DNA of 8,542 nt from Anaerolineales bacterium (GTDB lineage: Bacteria > Chloroflexota > Anaerolineae > Promineifilales > Promineifilaceae), in NCBI GenBank assembly GCA_020432595.1, contig JAGQGA010000205.1, forward strand, positions 1 to 8,542, in the 5' to 3' direction. Shown piece after piece: positions 1 through 8,163 of the stretch. The notes under the pieces were generated by a model that ran no database searches, was not told the origin of the DNA, and saw only the letters and a list, made by a program, of their open reading frames with translations. The stretch's first letter is position 1. Every line of letters begins with the position of its first letter. Both the position numbers and the translations under genes were made by a program.

Positions 1-893
1 CCATCTTTCTAACGCTATTTATCTTGCTGCTTGCCCTCATTTTGTTGGGCAGCCGGGGCATTGCTGACCAAAACAAGGTCGCCCCCACGCGCCAAGCCGC
101 TGCCGCCTGGGCCACACAGGACATAGATGAGGATTTGACCCCCAACGGGGCGGAAATTGTGGCCCGCACCGACCCCAGAGTGGCCTTGACCGCCACCCCC
201 CTTGCCACTTCAACTACCCCCACGCCGACACCTACAGCTCAAATAACTGCAACCCCTGAGGGAACGGCCGTTCCTACCACCCCCATCCTCCAGCTATTTA
301 GCCAGCCAGCCGACGACGGCTATCTTGTCTACTACCCTGAAGACCTCATTACCACCTTTAGCGATGGCGACACCCTCATTGTCGGTGACGATGCTACCAA
401 TGGCATCATTCGCACCATCATCAGCTTTGACACCAGCGCCGTTTCCCCAGATGCCAATATCAAAGAGGTCGCACTCTTTTTATGGCTGACCCCCGTGGAA
501 GAAACCGAGGATAGTCCCGTCACCGACCCCGGCATGGTCATTCCCCGCTTGGGTCATTACCTCAACGCCGATATGGCCGTGACTGGTTTTGGCTCTGGTC
601 CCTATCTGGAAGCCGCAGACTTTAGCGCCCCGGTCATGTCCACAGGTTTGGGGGTGGTGCATCAGGCCAGAACGATCCCCAACAAGAGCGGGCAAATCCG
701 GCTTGATTTTAGCACTGACGAGCAGACGGTTATTCAAGCCATTCAAGATTATGATGTGGTGGAGTTCCGGCTCTACCTGGAGCTGCCAAGCAACGAAAAT
801 GAGCAGGCTGAACAACTTCACTTTTTTTCTGGCGACAGTGAGGATGAGGCAAAACGGCCGTTTTTGCAGCTCACCTATGGAATAAACCCGTAA
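1..893 (+). CDS. Membrane-anchored surface protein with Thr/Pro linker and DNRLRE-like domain (5' partial)
   Basis: The frame is open from the first base (whole codons from base 3), so the true start lies upstream; 296 residues are visible. The TTG at 24 falls inside a hydrophobic run (IFLTLFILLLALILLG, bases 3-50), which is a signal anchor or membrane helix, so it is an unlikely start. A polar region and a Thr/Pro-rich linker follow (about 186-284). From about 285 to the end is a beta-rich domain with the hallmarks of the DNRLRE/CBM96-like family: GDDATNG followed by a strand ending SFDTS (384-437), and a C-terminal GDSEDEAKRPFLQLTY strand. Family members are extracellular beta-sandwiches, often attached to adhesins, glycan-active enzymes or wall proteins. 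I infer an exported accessory or ligand-binding partner of the downstream kinase. No cysteines are visible. The stop TAA shares its last A with the next ATG. Function beyond surface location is not known. Confidence 0.8.
   Translation, partial: IFLTLFILLLALILLGSRGIADQNKVAPTRQAAAAWATQDIDEDLTPNGAEIVARTDPRVALTATPLATSTTPTPTPTAQITATPEGTAVPTTPILQLFSQPADDGYLVYYPEDLITTFSDGDTLIVGDDATNGIIRTIISFDTSAVSPDANIKEVALFLWLTPVEETEDSPVTDPGMVIPRLGHYLNADMAVTGFGSGPYLEAADFSAPVMSTGLGVVHQARTIPNKSGQIRLDFSTDEQTVIQAIQDYDVVEFRLYLELPSNENEQAEQLHFFSGDSEDEAKRPFLQLTYGINP
263..272. repeat. AACGGCCGTT palindrome, copy 1
   Basis: Exact 10-bp palindrome inside gene 1, in the Thr/Pro linker, read as Thr-Ala-Val. Confidence 0.85.
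853..862. repeat. AACGGCCGTT palindrome, copy 2
   Basis: Exact copy near the end of gene 1, in another codon phase, read as Arg-Pro-Phe. Confidence 0.85.
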
Positions 894-3800
894 TGGCAGG
901 CAACTACTACTTTACAAGCATTCTGGGCGAAGGCAGCAGCGGCATCGTCTACCGTGCCTGGGATTTGGACAATGAGCGCGAAGTCGCCCTCAAGGTGCTG
1001 CACGAACGGCTGGCGGCCGAAACGGCCGTTGTCGAACGCTTTCAGGCCGAAATTGCCACCCTACAGCAGTTGGACGACCCCCATATCATCACCATTCTCG
1101 ACAGCGGCACTATCCAGCCCCCCAACAGCACCACAGCCCTGCCCTACTTTGCCACTCCCTACCTGCCGCTGGGCAACTTACGTGATTATCTCAACAGCTA
1201 TCACGAACACCAGAGGCGGCTGCCGCTTAAGCAAGCCCTTGCCCTGACCCTGCAAATTGCCGAAGCGTTGGCCGCTGCCCACGCCAAAGAAATTGTTCAC
1301 TATGATGTGAAGCCAGAAAACATTCTGCTGCGCCAAACCGATGACCCGGCCAATCCGGTAACGGCCGTTCTTACCGACTTTGGTCTCTCACACCAGCTTC
1401 GCACCGTCACCCGGCTGCGAATTCAGCCCGGTTCGTGGCCCTATGCCGCCCCCGAACGGGTGGAAGGGTGGACTGGTAACGGCCGTTCCGACATCTACTC
1501 CCTCACCGTCCTCCTCTACCTCATGCTCGTGGGGCAGCTACCCTACCCCATCACCTCACAAGCCGATGCCAATGAGTTTCTGGATGCCCCCGTTCCCCAC
1601 ACCAACCTTCCCATCCGGCTCAACACCATCATCCAGCAGGGTATGGCCCAAGAACCCGCCAGCCGCTACCCTACCGTTACCGCCCTAGCCGCCGACCTGC
1701 GCCTGGCACTGGCCGACCCCGCCCCGGAGGATCCATCCCTCCCGCTGCCCCCTCCCGCCGAAGTCAAACTTGCCACGACCGTTAAACTTGCCGATAGAGT
1801 GATTGCCAACATTGAAGTGGGCAACCGCATGGACACCGCCCAAACCTGGCTCAAACCGGCCGAATACCGTCTGCTGATTGCCCATCAGGACGAGCGCGAC
1901 CGCATTGTCTATTTAGATAAAGGGCTGATTTATCTTGGCCGCCACCCCAACAACGACGTTTGCCTCGACGACACTCTCGTTTCGGCTTACCATGCCGTTT
2001 TGGAGCGCACCCCAGGGCGCAAATGGCAGGTGCTAGATTTAGACAGCGATAACAAAACCAAGCTCGACGGCGAACCCTTGCCAGACATCCGCCGTCCAAC
2101 CGTTTGGGAAAGCGGCCAAACGCTGCAAATTGGCCCCTATTTTTTGCAGTGGCAAGACATTGACCAGCTACAAAACGGCAACGGTCGCCACCAGCCGCCT
2201 GTCCCCTCATCTCGCCCCGACACCGAAGAAATACCTTTGCTCTTTTCCCTTTCGGCCACCCAGTTTCAGTTAAAGCCAGGCGAGACGGCCAACCTGACCC
2301 TAAGCGTGGAAAACCAAAGCCGTGTCTCGCGCCACTATTACGTGGGGTTGGAGGGGCGCGACCTGCCCATTACCTGGCAAAACCCACCCGAACCGCTCAA
2401 ACTGTTAGCCGGTGCCAAGGGGGAAAAGACGATCCAGCTAAAAGCACTGCCGGGCAGTGCCGGGGTGGCCGGGGAATATAGTTGCCAGGCGGTGGTGCGC
2501 CTGGGGGACGGCACCATTGTGGAAACAACCCCCGTTTCCCTGACCGTCCCCGCCTTTGACCAGCTTGTGGTAGACATGCACCCCAGCCTCATTCGCAGCG
2601 GCGATGCCACCCAAATCCGGCTGGACAACCAGGGCAACACCCCCCAAACTTACCGCCTACAGGCGCGTAACCAGGCCGATAAACTGCTGTTTTACCCTAC
2701 CCCGGAGCGAGTGGTGACAGTGCCAAACGGGGCGAGTGTGGCGGAAAGGCTGACGGTGGAGACGAAGAAAGCGTGGTGGCAGCGACTATGGCCGAAAACA
2801 GATGTTGTTTCATACACCCTTACTGTTACCACGGTGCAAAATAACCAGTTAGTAATCCAACCACCGCAGACCCAAGAGGGACAAGTAGAAATTCCTCCGG
2901 TAGTCCCGCCCATAGTATGGGTGATCTTATTAGTGGTCGGAGCTGGACTCTTTCTGCTCATTAGAAATTTTCAAGCAAACTTGGAAGCACAAAGGCAGCT
3001 ACTCGCGGAGAATCAAACCAGTGCTAATGCTACGGCAACCATTGCAAGCATTGAACTAGCCAGCGCAATGACGACTGCAGCCGAGGCACAAGGTGAGCAA
3101 CAAGCAATAGCTAATGAAAGAGTTCAATTTGCCCAAGCTACGGCTAATGCGGCTGGTGCTCAAGCACGTAATGCACAAGATGAGTTACAAAAGCAGAGCG
3201 ATTTCCTTGCTCGTCAAACGCCTACACCGACCAATCGGCAACCGACGGGGATTCTTTTAAGCGGGAGCCATACTATTCAAGAAAACCAGCCTTCTGGAAC
3301 AACAGTTGGCACACTTTCTACCGAAGACCCCGATGAAAACGATGCCCATACCTACAGCCTGATTATAGGCTCGGAGTTCTTTGAGATTGCCGATGCCAAT
3401 TTGGTGACAAAAACGGACTTTGATTATGAAGAACGTACCAGCTACAGCATCACGATTGCCAGCCGTGACAGCGGGGGCCTGTTAGCAACCGCTGAATTTA
3501 CGATTCAGATTGAAGATGAAGATGATGACCCGATCATTTCTTTCAAAAAGCGGAATGAATCAGTTGTGGAAAATGAGTCAAGCATTGTGGTTGAAGTGAT
3601 TATTGATCGCCAAAGCGTTGAGTCGCTTGCTGTTAACTATAAAACAAAAGATAAGACGGCACTAGCTGGAAAAGATTATATGGCAACTACTGGCACCCTT
3701 TCTTGGCTGCCCAATGATACCAGCTCTAAATCAATAACCATTCCTATTTTAAACGATACTTTGCCCGGCGAAGGTAATGAAACATTTACGATTGAACTAA

Positions 3801-5701
3801 GTAACCCGATTAATGGTAAGCTAAACGATACGACCACGCTTGAAGTAACAGTGGAAGACGACAACGATTCCCCGCCGGAAATCCGCTGGGCAAGCACAAC
3901 CACAACCGTTGCCGAGAGTGTCCAAGAAGTTACTTTAAAAGTGACCATTGACAAATTGAGTGCCCAACCAGTAATTGTCAATTACACAACACAGGACGGG
4001 GGGGCGAAAGCTGGGGAGGATTTTACGGCAAGCAGTGGTATGTTAACGTGGGAGCCAACCGCGACAACGCTTGAACGGACTATCACGATTTCAGTAACAC
4101 AAGATAGCTTGGCTAATGAAGGCGATGAAATATTCTCTGTTCAATTATCTGCTCCGGCACAGGCAACAATAGCTGGTAACAACACGGCAACTGTTACGAT
4201 CACAGATAGTGATCCAAAGCCCGAATTAACGTGGGTAAATAGTTCTGTCGATCTTGGAGAGGGTAATGATTCTTCTAACACTGTAACCTTAAAAGTTAAG
4301 TTAAATGGCAGAAGTGCAAAAGAAATAAAGGTTGGTGTTGAGTCTAGTTCTGATGCTAATAGCCAATACACTTTGCAAACAAATTCGTTGACTTGGGCTG
4401 GGAATACTGAGGGCGAGCAATCCATCACTCTTGAAAGTACACCAGATTTTATCGACGAAGATAATTTGCAGATCAAAGTCGAGTTAACGAACCCAGACCG
4501 TCTAGTCACGCTTCCCGGCAATGCAACAGTAAACCTTATAGATGATGACACTGCTGGCATTGTTTTAACCACGCCTACACCAGATCCTATTTTTGAGCCG
4601 CCACAAAACACTGATCTAGATAAACCAACTGAAAGCATATTTGACTTGCGCTTGAGGTCTGAACCAACCGGCAACATTACAGTCAAATTAGAAGTTCAGG
4701 ATAAAGATGGAAGCAGTAATGATGCCTGCAAAATCAAAACCAGCAATAACTCGGCCACGCCTAGTAGTTCTCTTGATCTGACATTTTCAGATATGAGTTG
4801 GGCAACGCCTGTTCCTATCACAATTGAGGCACAAGAGGACGATGATGCAGCAGATGAAATATGCGTTATAGGTGTAAAGAGCATTGGGGGTGATAGTAAA
4901 TATAATGACCTTGTCGAGGCCACATTACCTACAGCTACGGTAGATGTAATAGATGATGATAAAACCCAAGTTGCGGTCTCTGCTACCTCTCCAGATATGT
5001 CATCTATTAATGAACCAGATGGTCAGGCGTCTTTTTTCCTCAAACTTGGCACCCGTCCTATACAAAATGTTAAAGTCACACTAAGGATTGCTTCAGGGGA
5101 TGAAGCATGTGGCTTTCCGAATGGCTCGGGCAATTCTTTGAAAAATACGCTCTCGATTACTTTTAAGAATAATGATACCTCAGATACTTGGCAAGATTGG
5201 GATGGTCATAATATTACAATAAAAGCGCAAAATGATGATGATGCCGTTGATACAGTTTGCGTCATTGGTGTTTCTGCCATTGAGACTAATGATCCTGAAT
5301 ACATGGATATTGATTTTCCTATATCTGAACTCACCAGGGTAACAATTACCGATAATGATACCCAAGGCGTTACATTTTCTTCGACCTCTCTTCAAATAGA
5401 CGAAGGAAGCTCTGGAAACTTTACGATTTCGCTAAACAGTAAACCCGTTCTTAATCCTAGCGAAACCGATGTAACCATTAAGTTAAGCAGCAGTTTACCA
5501 ATTTGTGCTGTGTCTCCACTTATTGTCAACATTAGCCCTAACGATTGGCGTACCGGGAAAAACGTAGCCATCACAATTGCAGCAAATACTATTTCCCAAG
5601 ATGTAAATTGTACCATCTCGATTTCATCCATATCTGGGGGGGATTATAGTGAGTTGTCCTCGACGCCTACCCTAGGTGTAACCGTAATAAACATGCCATG
5701 A
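893..5701 (+). CDS. Transmembrane Ser/Thr kinase: kinase-FHA-Ig-Ig-TM-stalk-cadherin-Calx-beta(6)
   Basis: A 1602-residue receptor-like Hanks kinase. Kinase domain is about residues 5-275: Gly loop GEGSSG (12-17), Lys34 in VALK, helix-C Glu53, catalytic loop HYDVKPEN (Asp138, Lys140, Asn143), DFG 162-164, APE 186-188, Asp200 and Arg258. All catalytic residues are present, but HRD is HYD, making it a non-RD kinase. FHA is about 326-421: GR 349-350, Ser364 and His367. Two Ig-like NEW3-type domains follow (about 447-555 and 558-665), then one membrane helix (about 674-690) and an Ala/Gln-rich stalk (692-775). Outside lie a cadherin-like domain (784-880) and six Calx-beta or Calx-beta-like repeats (881-1602) joined by acidic linkers such as DEDDDP and IDDDTAG. 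I infer that an external Ca2+-dependent contact controls cytoplasmic phosphorylation. The start overlaps the previous stop (TAATG) and no strong Shine-Dalgarno is seen, which suggests coupling. GC falls sharply from about base 2790. Confidence 0.92.
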   Translation: MAGNYYFTSILGEGSSGIVYRAWDLDNEREVALKVLHERLAAETAVVERFQAEIATLQQLDDPHIITILDSGTIQPPNSTTALPYFATPYLPLGNLRDYLNSYHEHQRRLPLKQALALTLQIAEALAAAHAKEIVHYDVKPENILLRQTDDPANPVTAVLTDFGLSHQLRTVTRLRIQPGSWPYAAPERVEGWTGNGRSDIYSLTVLLYLMLVGQLPYPITSQADANEFLDAPVPHTNLPIRLNTIIQQGMAQEPASRYPTVTALAADLRLALADPAPEDPSLPLPPPAEVKLATTVKLADRVIANIEVGNRMDTAQTWLKPAEYRLLIAHQDERDRIVYLDKGLIYLGRHPNNDVCLDDTLVSAYHAVLERTPGRKWQVLDLDSDNKTKLDGEPLPDIRRPTVWESGQTLQIGPYFLQWQDIDQLQNGNGRHQPPVPSSRPDTEEIPLLFSLSATQFQLKPGETANLTLSVENQSRVSRHYYVGLEGRDLPITWQNPPEPLKLLAGAKGEKTIQLKALPGSAGVAGEYSCQAVVRLGDGTIVETTPVSLTVPAFDQLVVDMHPSLIRSGDATQIRLDNQGNTPQTYRLQARNQADKLLFYPTPERVVTVPNGASVAERLTVETKKAWWQRLWPKTDVVSYTLTVTTVQNNQLVIQPPQTQEGQVEIPPVVPPIVWVILLVVGAGLFLLIRNFQANLEAQRQLLAENQTSANATATIASIELASAMTTAAEAQGEQQAIANERVQFAQATANAAGAQARNAQDELQKQSDFLARQTPTPTNRQPTGILLSGSHTIQENQPSGTTVGTLSTEDPDENDAHTYSLIIGSEFFEIADANLVTKTDFDYEERTSYSITIASRDSGGLLATAEFTIQIEDEDDDPIISFKKRNESVVENESSIVVEVIIDRQSVESLAVNYKTKDKTALAGKDYMATTGTLSWLPNDTSSKSITIPILNDTLPGEGNETFTIELSNPINGKLNDTTTLEVTVEDDNDSPPEIRWASTTTTVAESVQEVTLKVTIDKLSAQPVIVNYTTQDGGAKAGEDFTASSGMLTWEPTATTLERTITISVTQDSLANEGDEIFSVQLSAPAQATIAGNNTATVTITDSDPKPELTWVNSSVDLGEGNDSSNTVTLKVKLNGRSAKEIKVGVESSSDANSQYTLQTNSLTWAGNTEGEQSITLESTPDFIDEDNLQIKVELTNPDRLVTLPGNATVNLIDDDTAGIVLTTPTPDPIFEPPQNTDLDKPTESIFDLRLRSEPTGNITVKLEVQDKDGSSNDACKIKTSNNSATPSSSLDLTFSDMSWATPVPITIEAQEDDDAADEICVIGVKSIGGDSKYNDLVEATLPTATVDVIDDDKTQVAVSATSPDMSSINEPDGQASFFLKLGTRPIQNVKVTLRIASGDEACGFPNGSGNSLKNTLSITFKNNDTSDTWQDWDGHNITIKAQNDDDAVDTVCVIGVSAIETNDPEYMDIDFPISELTRVTITDNDTQGVTFSSTSLQIDEGSSGNFTISLNSKPVLNPSETDVTIKLSSSLPICAVSPLIVNISPNDWRTGKNVAITIAANTISQDVNCTISISSISGGDYSELSSTPTLGVTVINMP
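1021..1030. repeat. AACGGCCGTT palindrome, copy 3
   Basis: Exact copy in the kinase N-lobe coding region, read as Thr-Ala-Val. Confidence 0.85.
1360..1369. repeat. AACGGCCGTT palindrome, copy 4
   Basis: Exact copy just before the kinase DFG codons, read as Thr-Ala-Val. Confidence 0.85.
1478..1487. repeat. AACGGCCGTT palindrome, copy 5
   Basis: Exact copy in the kinase C-lobe, in a third codon phase, read as Asn-Gly-Arg. The next exact copy is 4.8 kb away. Confidence 0.85.
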
Positions 5702-5745
5702 ACAATAAATTTGTTTTCATCATAATCTTATTAGCTTTTCTTTTT
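2790..5745. other. Low-GC compositional island inside the operon
   Basis: Hand counts of single 60-base lines give 60% GC at 1741-1800, against 42% at 4861-4920, 30% at 5161-5220 and 42% at 5221-5280. The change begins at the end of the second Ig-like domain, just before the membrane helix of the kinase protein. GC-rich usage returns within the signal peptide codons of the next gene. The island therefore covers the membrane helix and the whole extracellular half. It also lacks AACGGCCGTT. The edges are approximate. Confidence 0.7.
3533..5698 (+). repeat. Protein-level array of six Calx-beta / Calx-beta-like repeats
   Basis: Approximate starts in residues of the kinase protein: repeat 1 at 881, 2 at 996, 3 at 1111, 4 at 1223, 5 at 1360, 6 at 1493. 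Repeats 1 and 2 are textbook Calx-beta, with VNYKTKDKTALAGKDY then GTLSW and a GNETF/GDEIF strand. Repeat 3 is weaker. Repeats 4-6 are diverged and carry two Cys each (1279/1324, 1406/1456, 1538/1573). Acidic inter-repeat linkers (EDDNDS, TDSD, IDDD, IDDD, TDND) fit Ca2+ binding. Similarity is at protein level; I see no long DNA-identical copies. The 4/5 pair is closest (DDDAADEICVIGV against DDDAVDTVCVIGV). Confidence 0.8.
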
Positions 5746-8163
5746 TTCCTCTTCCCCCTCCTGCTCCACGCCGCCCAGCAGGACGACCGCTACCGCCTGC
5801 CCACCCCCCTCATCGAACCCCTGGGCGAAGCAGACGGCCAAATGCAGTTCCAAACCCTCATTGGCCCCCTCTACACCGAAGAACCATTGGGCGACACCGG
5901 CTTCAAGCAGCGCCAGCTAGATCCCGCCCTCACCATAAACGCCGCCGCCTTGCTTGATGCCGACGGCAAAACCACTCCTCTTGCTTCTGCGCCCGTTACC
6001 CCCACCACCGAAACCAGCCACTTCCTGCTGCTGCTGGACACCAGCGGCACTATGCAGCCCGCCCTGGGTAAACTGCCCCAAACCGCCCCCGCCAACAGCG
6101 AACCCGCCCTGCTCTACCCCGCCGGAACCGCCAAAGGGGTTGCCCAGGGCATTGTTGACTTTCTGGAAGATCAGGGCTTGCCAACCCAGCTCGCCGTTTG
6201 GTCATTTAACGACGACCTGCAAACTCAAATCACCTTTACCAACGACAAGCAGCGGGTTCGCAACGCCATTGGCTCCACTCCCTGGGAAGGGGGCGAGACG
6301 TGTTTGTATGATGCGGTGACAACGGCCGTTACCGCCCTCGAAACCGCCACTGCCACCAACCATCGCGGCGGCCTCCTCCTCTTCACCGATGGCCGTGACG
6401 AACTAAAATCAGGTCTAGCCAACCCCTGCAGCCAAAAAGCTACCCTCGCCGAAGCCATCCGGGTGGCGCAAAAAGCCTTTATCCCCGTCCACGTCTTCCT
6501 CTTCACCGGCAGCCAAGGCCAGCGACAAGAGGAAATGCAAACCCTGGCCAATGCCACCGGCGGCCAATTTGTGAGCAGCACACCCTATGCCAACGAGAGA
6601 CAGCTAAAGCCCCTGCTAGACTCCTTAACCCAATGGCGTTTTACCGGTTCGCTCTACACCCTGCGCGGTCCCCATGCCGCCAAACTGCGCCTTACCCTTT
6701 CCAGCGGCGAAGTCATCACCCGCGACGTGGTTTTTAACGCCCCCCGCGACTTTCCCCAACCTGCCAAACTTACCTACATAGAGGAAGAGAACAAGGAATG
6801 TCAGGTAGGCACACCCTGCGTCTTTACCTACACCCTCGATGACCCCCACCAGCAAATTAGCCACCTAACCGTGCAGGCCAAACTCGAAGACGGTAATCCC
6901 GTTGTTGGTGTCCCCTTAACCGCTGGCTACGACGACCACATCCCCCGCCCGACCACCGAAGCATTTACCCTGGAACTATTGCCCAGCGACAACCTGTTCA
7001 CCGAACCAGCCTATGAATTAGCCTTGGTTGCCATTCCCACTAACCCCAACCAAGACCTCGTTAGCGATAGCACCGCCACCTTTTCCCTAACAAAGCCGCC
7101 CCCGCCCTTAGAAATTCGCTTTCTAGAGCAGGAAACCACCACCACCACCACAGCACTGTGTGACCCGCAAGCAACAAGCACGCCTAGCGGATCTTCTCAA
7201 GATTCCAGGGACTCTTTTAAGGCAGCATTAGCCAATCTCACGCAAAAGGCTTGCAACTTGTTCTCATCACAAGCACCCGTAGCAAAACCGATTACGCAGC
7301 TAGACGACACTACCTTTAAGCTCCAAATTGAGATTACAAATGGCTTGATGTATACAGAGACGTGGAAAACGGTGGATGTCTATGTCTGGCAGCGACGCTG
7401 GCGCTGGTTCCGCTTTCAGGAAGAAGGGTATGAGTATCCATGCTCACTGGCACAGCCAGCAGATGGCAACAGCGAAAATGCTGAGGCCGGATCATGTACT
7501 GTCATGGTGGATTCCAATTGGGCAACCGGCACCATTACCGTGCCGCACCGTCTGGAACCGCGCACCACGTGGGTGACCTTGCAAGCACGGGATGGGGAAA
7601 GACGGCCGTTAATGCCCCCTACCAGCCTCCCCTTCCTCCGTGAAGCCAATGCGCTCGGCCGTCTGGCCGAGGCCATTGCTAACTTCTGGCAAGATTGGGG
7701 TGTATGGCTAGGCTTCTTGCTGTTAGCCTTGGGTGCTTTCCTGGTCTGGCGGATTATCACCATCTGGCTGCAAGCCAGCCGAGACCAGGGTGACGATATA
7801 AAAGATGTTGATTTGCGCCAATTTACCGAAGTTATTCTGACTGTGTTTAGCTCTCCCGACACAACTGTCTTGAACAAACGGCTGACGCTTGGCGACAGCA
7901 TCATCTCCATTGGGCGCGAAAACTGCACCCTCAACATTCCCGCCGACGGCTACCTCTCCCGCCACCACGCCGAGATCAGCCTGGAAAGGGATGGTTACGC
8001 CATTAAAGATTTAGGCAGCGACAGTGGCACCTATATTCGCATCCAAAACAGCGAACCCCTCCGTGTTTCAACCACGCGCCCAACCCTGTTGAATACCAAG
8101 CTAGGCAGCGAGATTCGTGTTGGCGACACCATTCTGCGGATTGAGGCCAAACCAGTTGGATAG
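5698..8163 (+). CDS. Type I membrane protein: signal peptide - vWA (MIDAS) - beta region - TM - FHA
   Basis: An 821-residue protein. Residues 1-26 are a very hydrophobic signal sequence with possible cleavage near Ala26. The vWA domain is about 105-312: MIDAS DTSGT (Asp114, Ser116, Thr118; the last is usually Ser), GGET with Thr201, and FTDG with Asp231, so metal-dependent ligand binding is plausible. A beta-rich region (about 315-640) is interrupted by six threonines (480-485) and a Cys-flanked segment (488-519). The membrane helix is about 670-690, followed by Arg residues as expected for the inner side. The cytoplasmic C-terminal FHA domain (about 711-821) has GR 739-740, SRHHA 754-758 and GSDSGTY 773-779. 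This orientation is the mirror image of the upstream kinase, so its FHA could read phosphothreonines made by that kinase (inference). Eight of nine cysteines are extracytoplasmic. The ATG overlaps the previous stop (ATGA), indicating coupling; no good Shine-Dalgarno is visible. Confidence 0.9.
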   Translation: MNNKFVFIIILLAFLFFLFPLLLHAAQQDDRYRLPTPLIEPLGEADGQMQFQTLIGPLYTEEPLGDTGFKQRQLDPALTINAAALLDADGKTTPLASAPVTPTTETSHFLLLLDTSGTMQPALGKLPQTAPANSEPALLYPAGTAKGVAQGIVDFLEDQGLPTQLAVWSFNDDLQTQITFTNDKQRVRNAIGSTPWEGGETCLYDAVTTAVTALETATATNHRGGLLLFTDGRDELKSGLANPCSQKATLAEAIRVAQKAFIPVHVFLFTGSQGQRQEEMQTLANATGGQFVSSTPYANERQLKPLLDSLTQWRFTGSLYTLRGPHAAKLRLTLSSGEVITRDVVFNAPRDFPQPAKLTYIEEENKECQVGTPCVFTYTLDDPHQQISHLTVQAKLEDGNPVVGVPLTAGYDDHIPRPTTEAFTLELLPSDNLFTEPAYELALVAIPTNPNQDLVSDSTATFSLTKPPPPLEIRFLEQETTTTTTALCDPQATSTPSGSSQDSRDSFKAALANLTQKACNLFSSQAPVAKPITQLDDTTFKLQIEITNGLMYTETWKTVDVYVWQRRWRWFRFQEEGYEYPCSLAQPADGNSENAEAGSCTVMVDSNWATGTITVPHRLEPRTTWVTLQARDGERRPLMPPTSLPFLREANALGRLAEAIANFWQDWGVWLGFLLLALGAFLVWRIITIWLQASRDQGDDIKDVDLRQFTEVILTVFSSPDTTVLNKRLTLGDSIISIGRENCTLNIPADGYLSRHHAEISLERDGYAIKDLGSDSGTYIRIQNSEPLRVSTTRPTLLNTKLGSEIRVGDTILRIEAKPVG
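6321..6330. repeat. AACGGCCGTT palindrome, copy 6
   Basis: Exact copy in the vWA-coding region, read as Thr-Ala-Val. Confidence 0.85.
7135..7152 (+). repeat. ACC trinucleotide tract coding six threonines
   Basis: Five ACC codons and one ACA give Thr480-Thr485 of the vWA-FHA protein. It marks the start of a lower-GC, Cys-flanked segment (about 7135-7260) that looks like a linker insertion between beta regions. Confidence 0.7.
7601..7610. repeat. AACGGCCGTT palindrome, near copy (GACGGCCGTT)
   Basis: Nine of ten bases match; it lies before the membrane helix of the vWA-FHA protein and is read in the Arg-Pro-Leu phase. Confidence 0.6.

Noticed and set aside
24..26. TTG as the start codon of the first gene
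   Set aside because: The frame is open to the window edge and the hydrophobic helix begins before this codon, so the true start is upstream.
4141..4686. 181-codon open frame on the minus strand
   Set aside because: It lies antisense to the Calx-beta coding region, whose protein pattern is unmistakable; no domain is recognisable in the antisense product.
3533..5698. Tandem DNA repeat array or CRISPR-like array
   Set aside because: Repetition is at protein level with units of roughly 110-135 residues; there are no short identical spaced DNA repeats.
7416..7937. 173-codon open frame on the minus strand
   Set aside because: It is antisense to the membrane helix and FHA region of the vWA protein, and its product has no recognisable features.
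893..8163. TerY-P type triad (vWA, PP2C phosphatase, kinase)
   Set aside because: The vWA here is exported and fused to FHA, the kinase lacks the associated TerY-C features, and no phosphatase is visible in the window.
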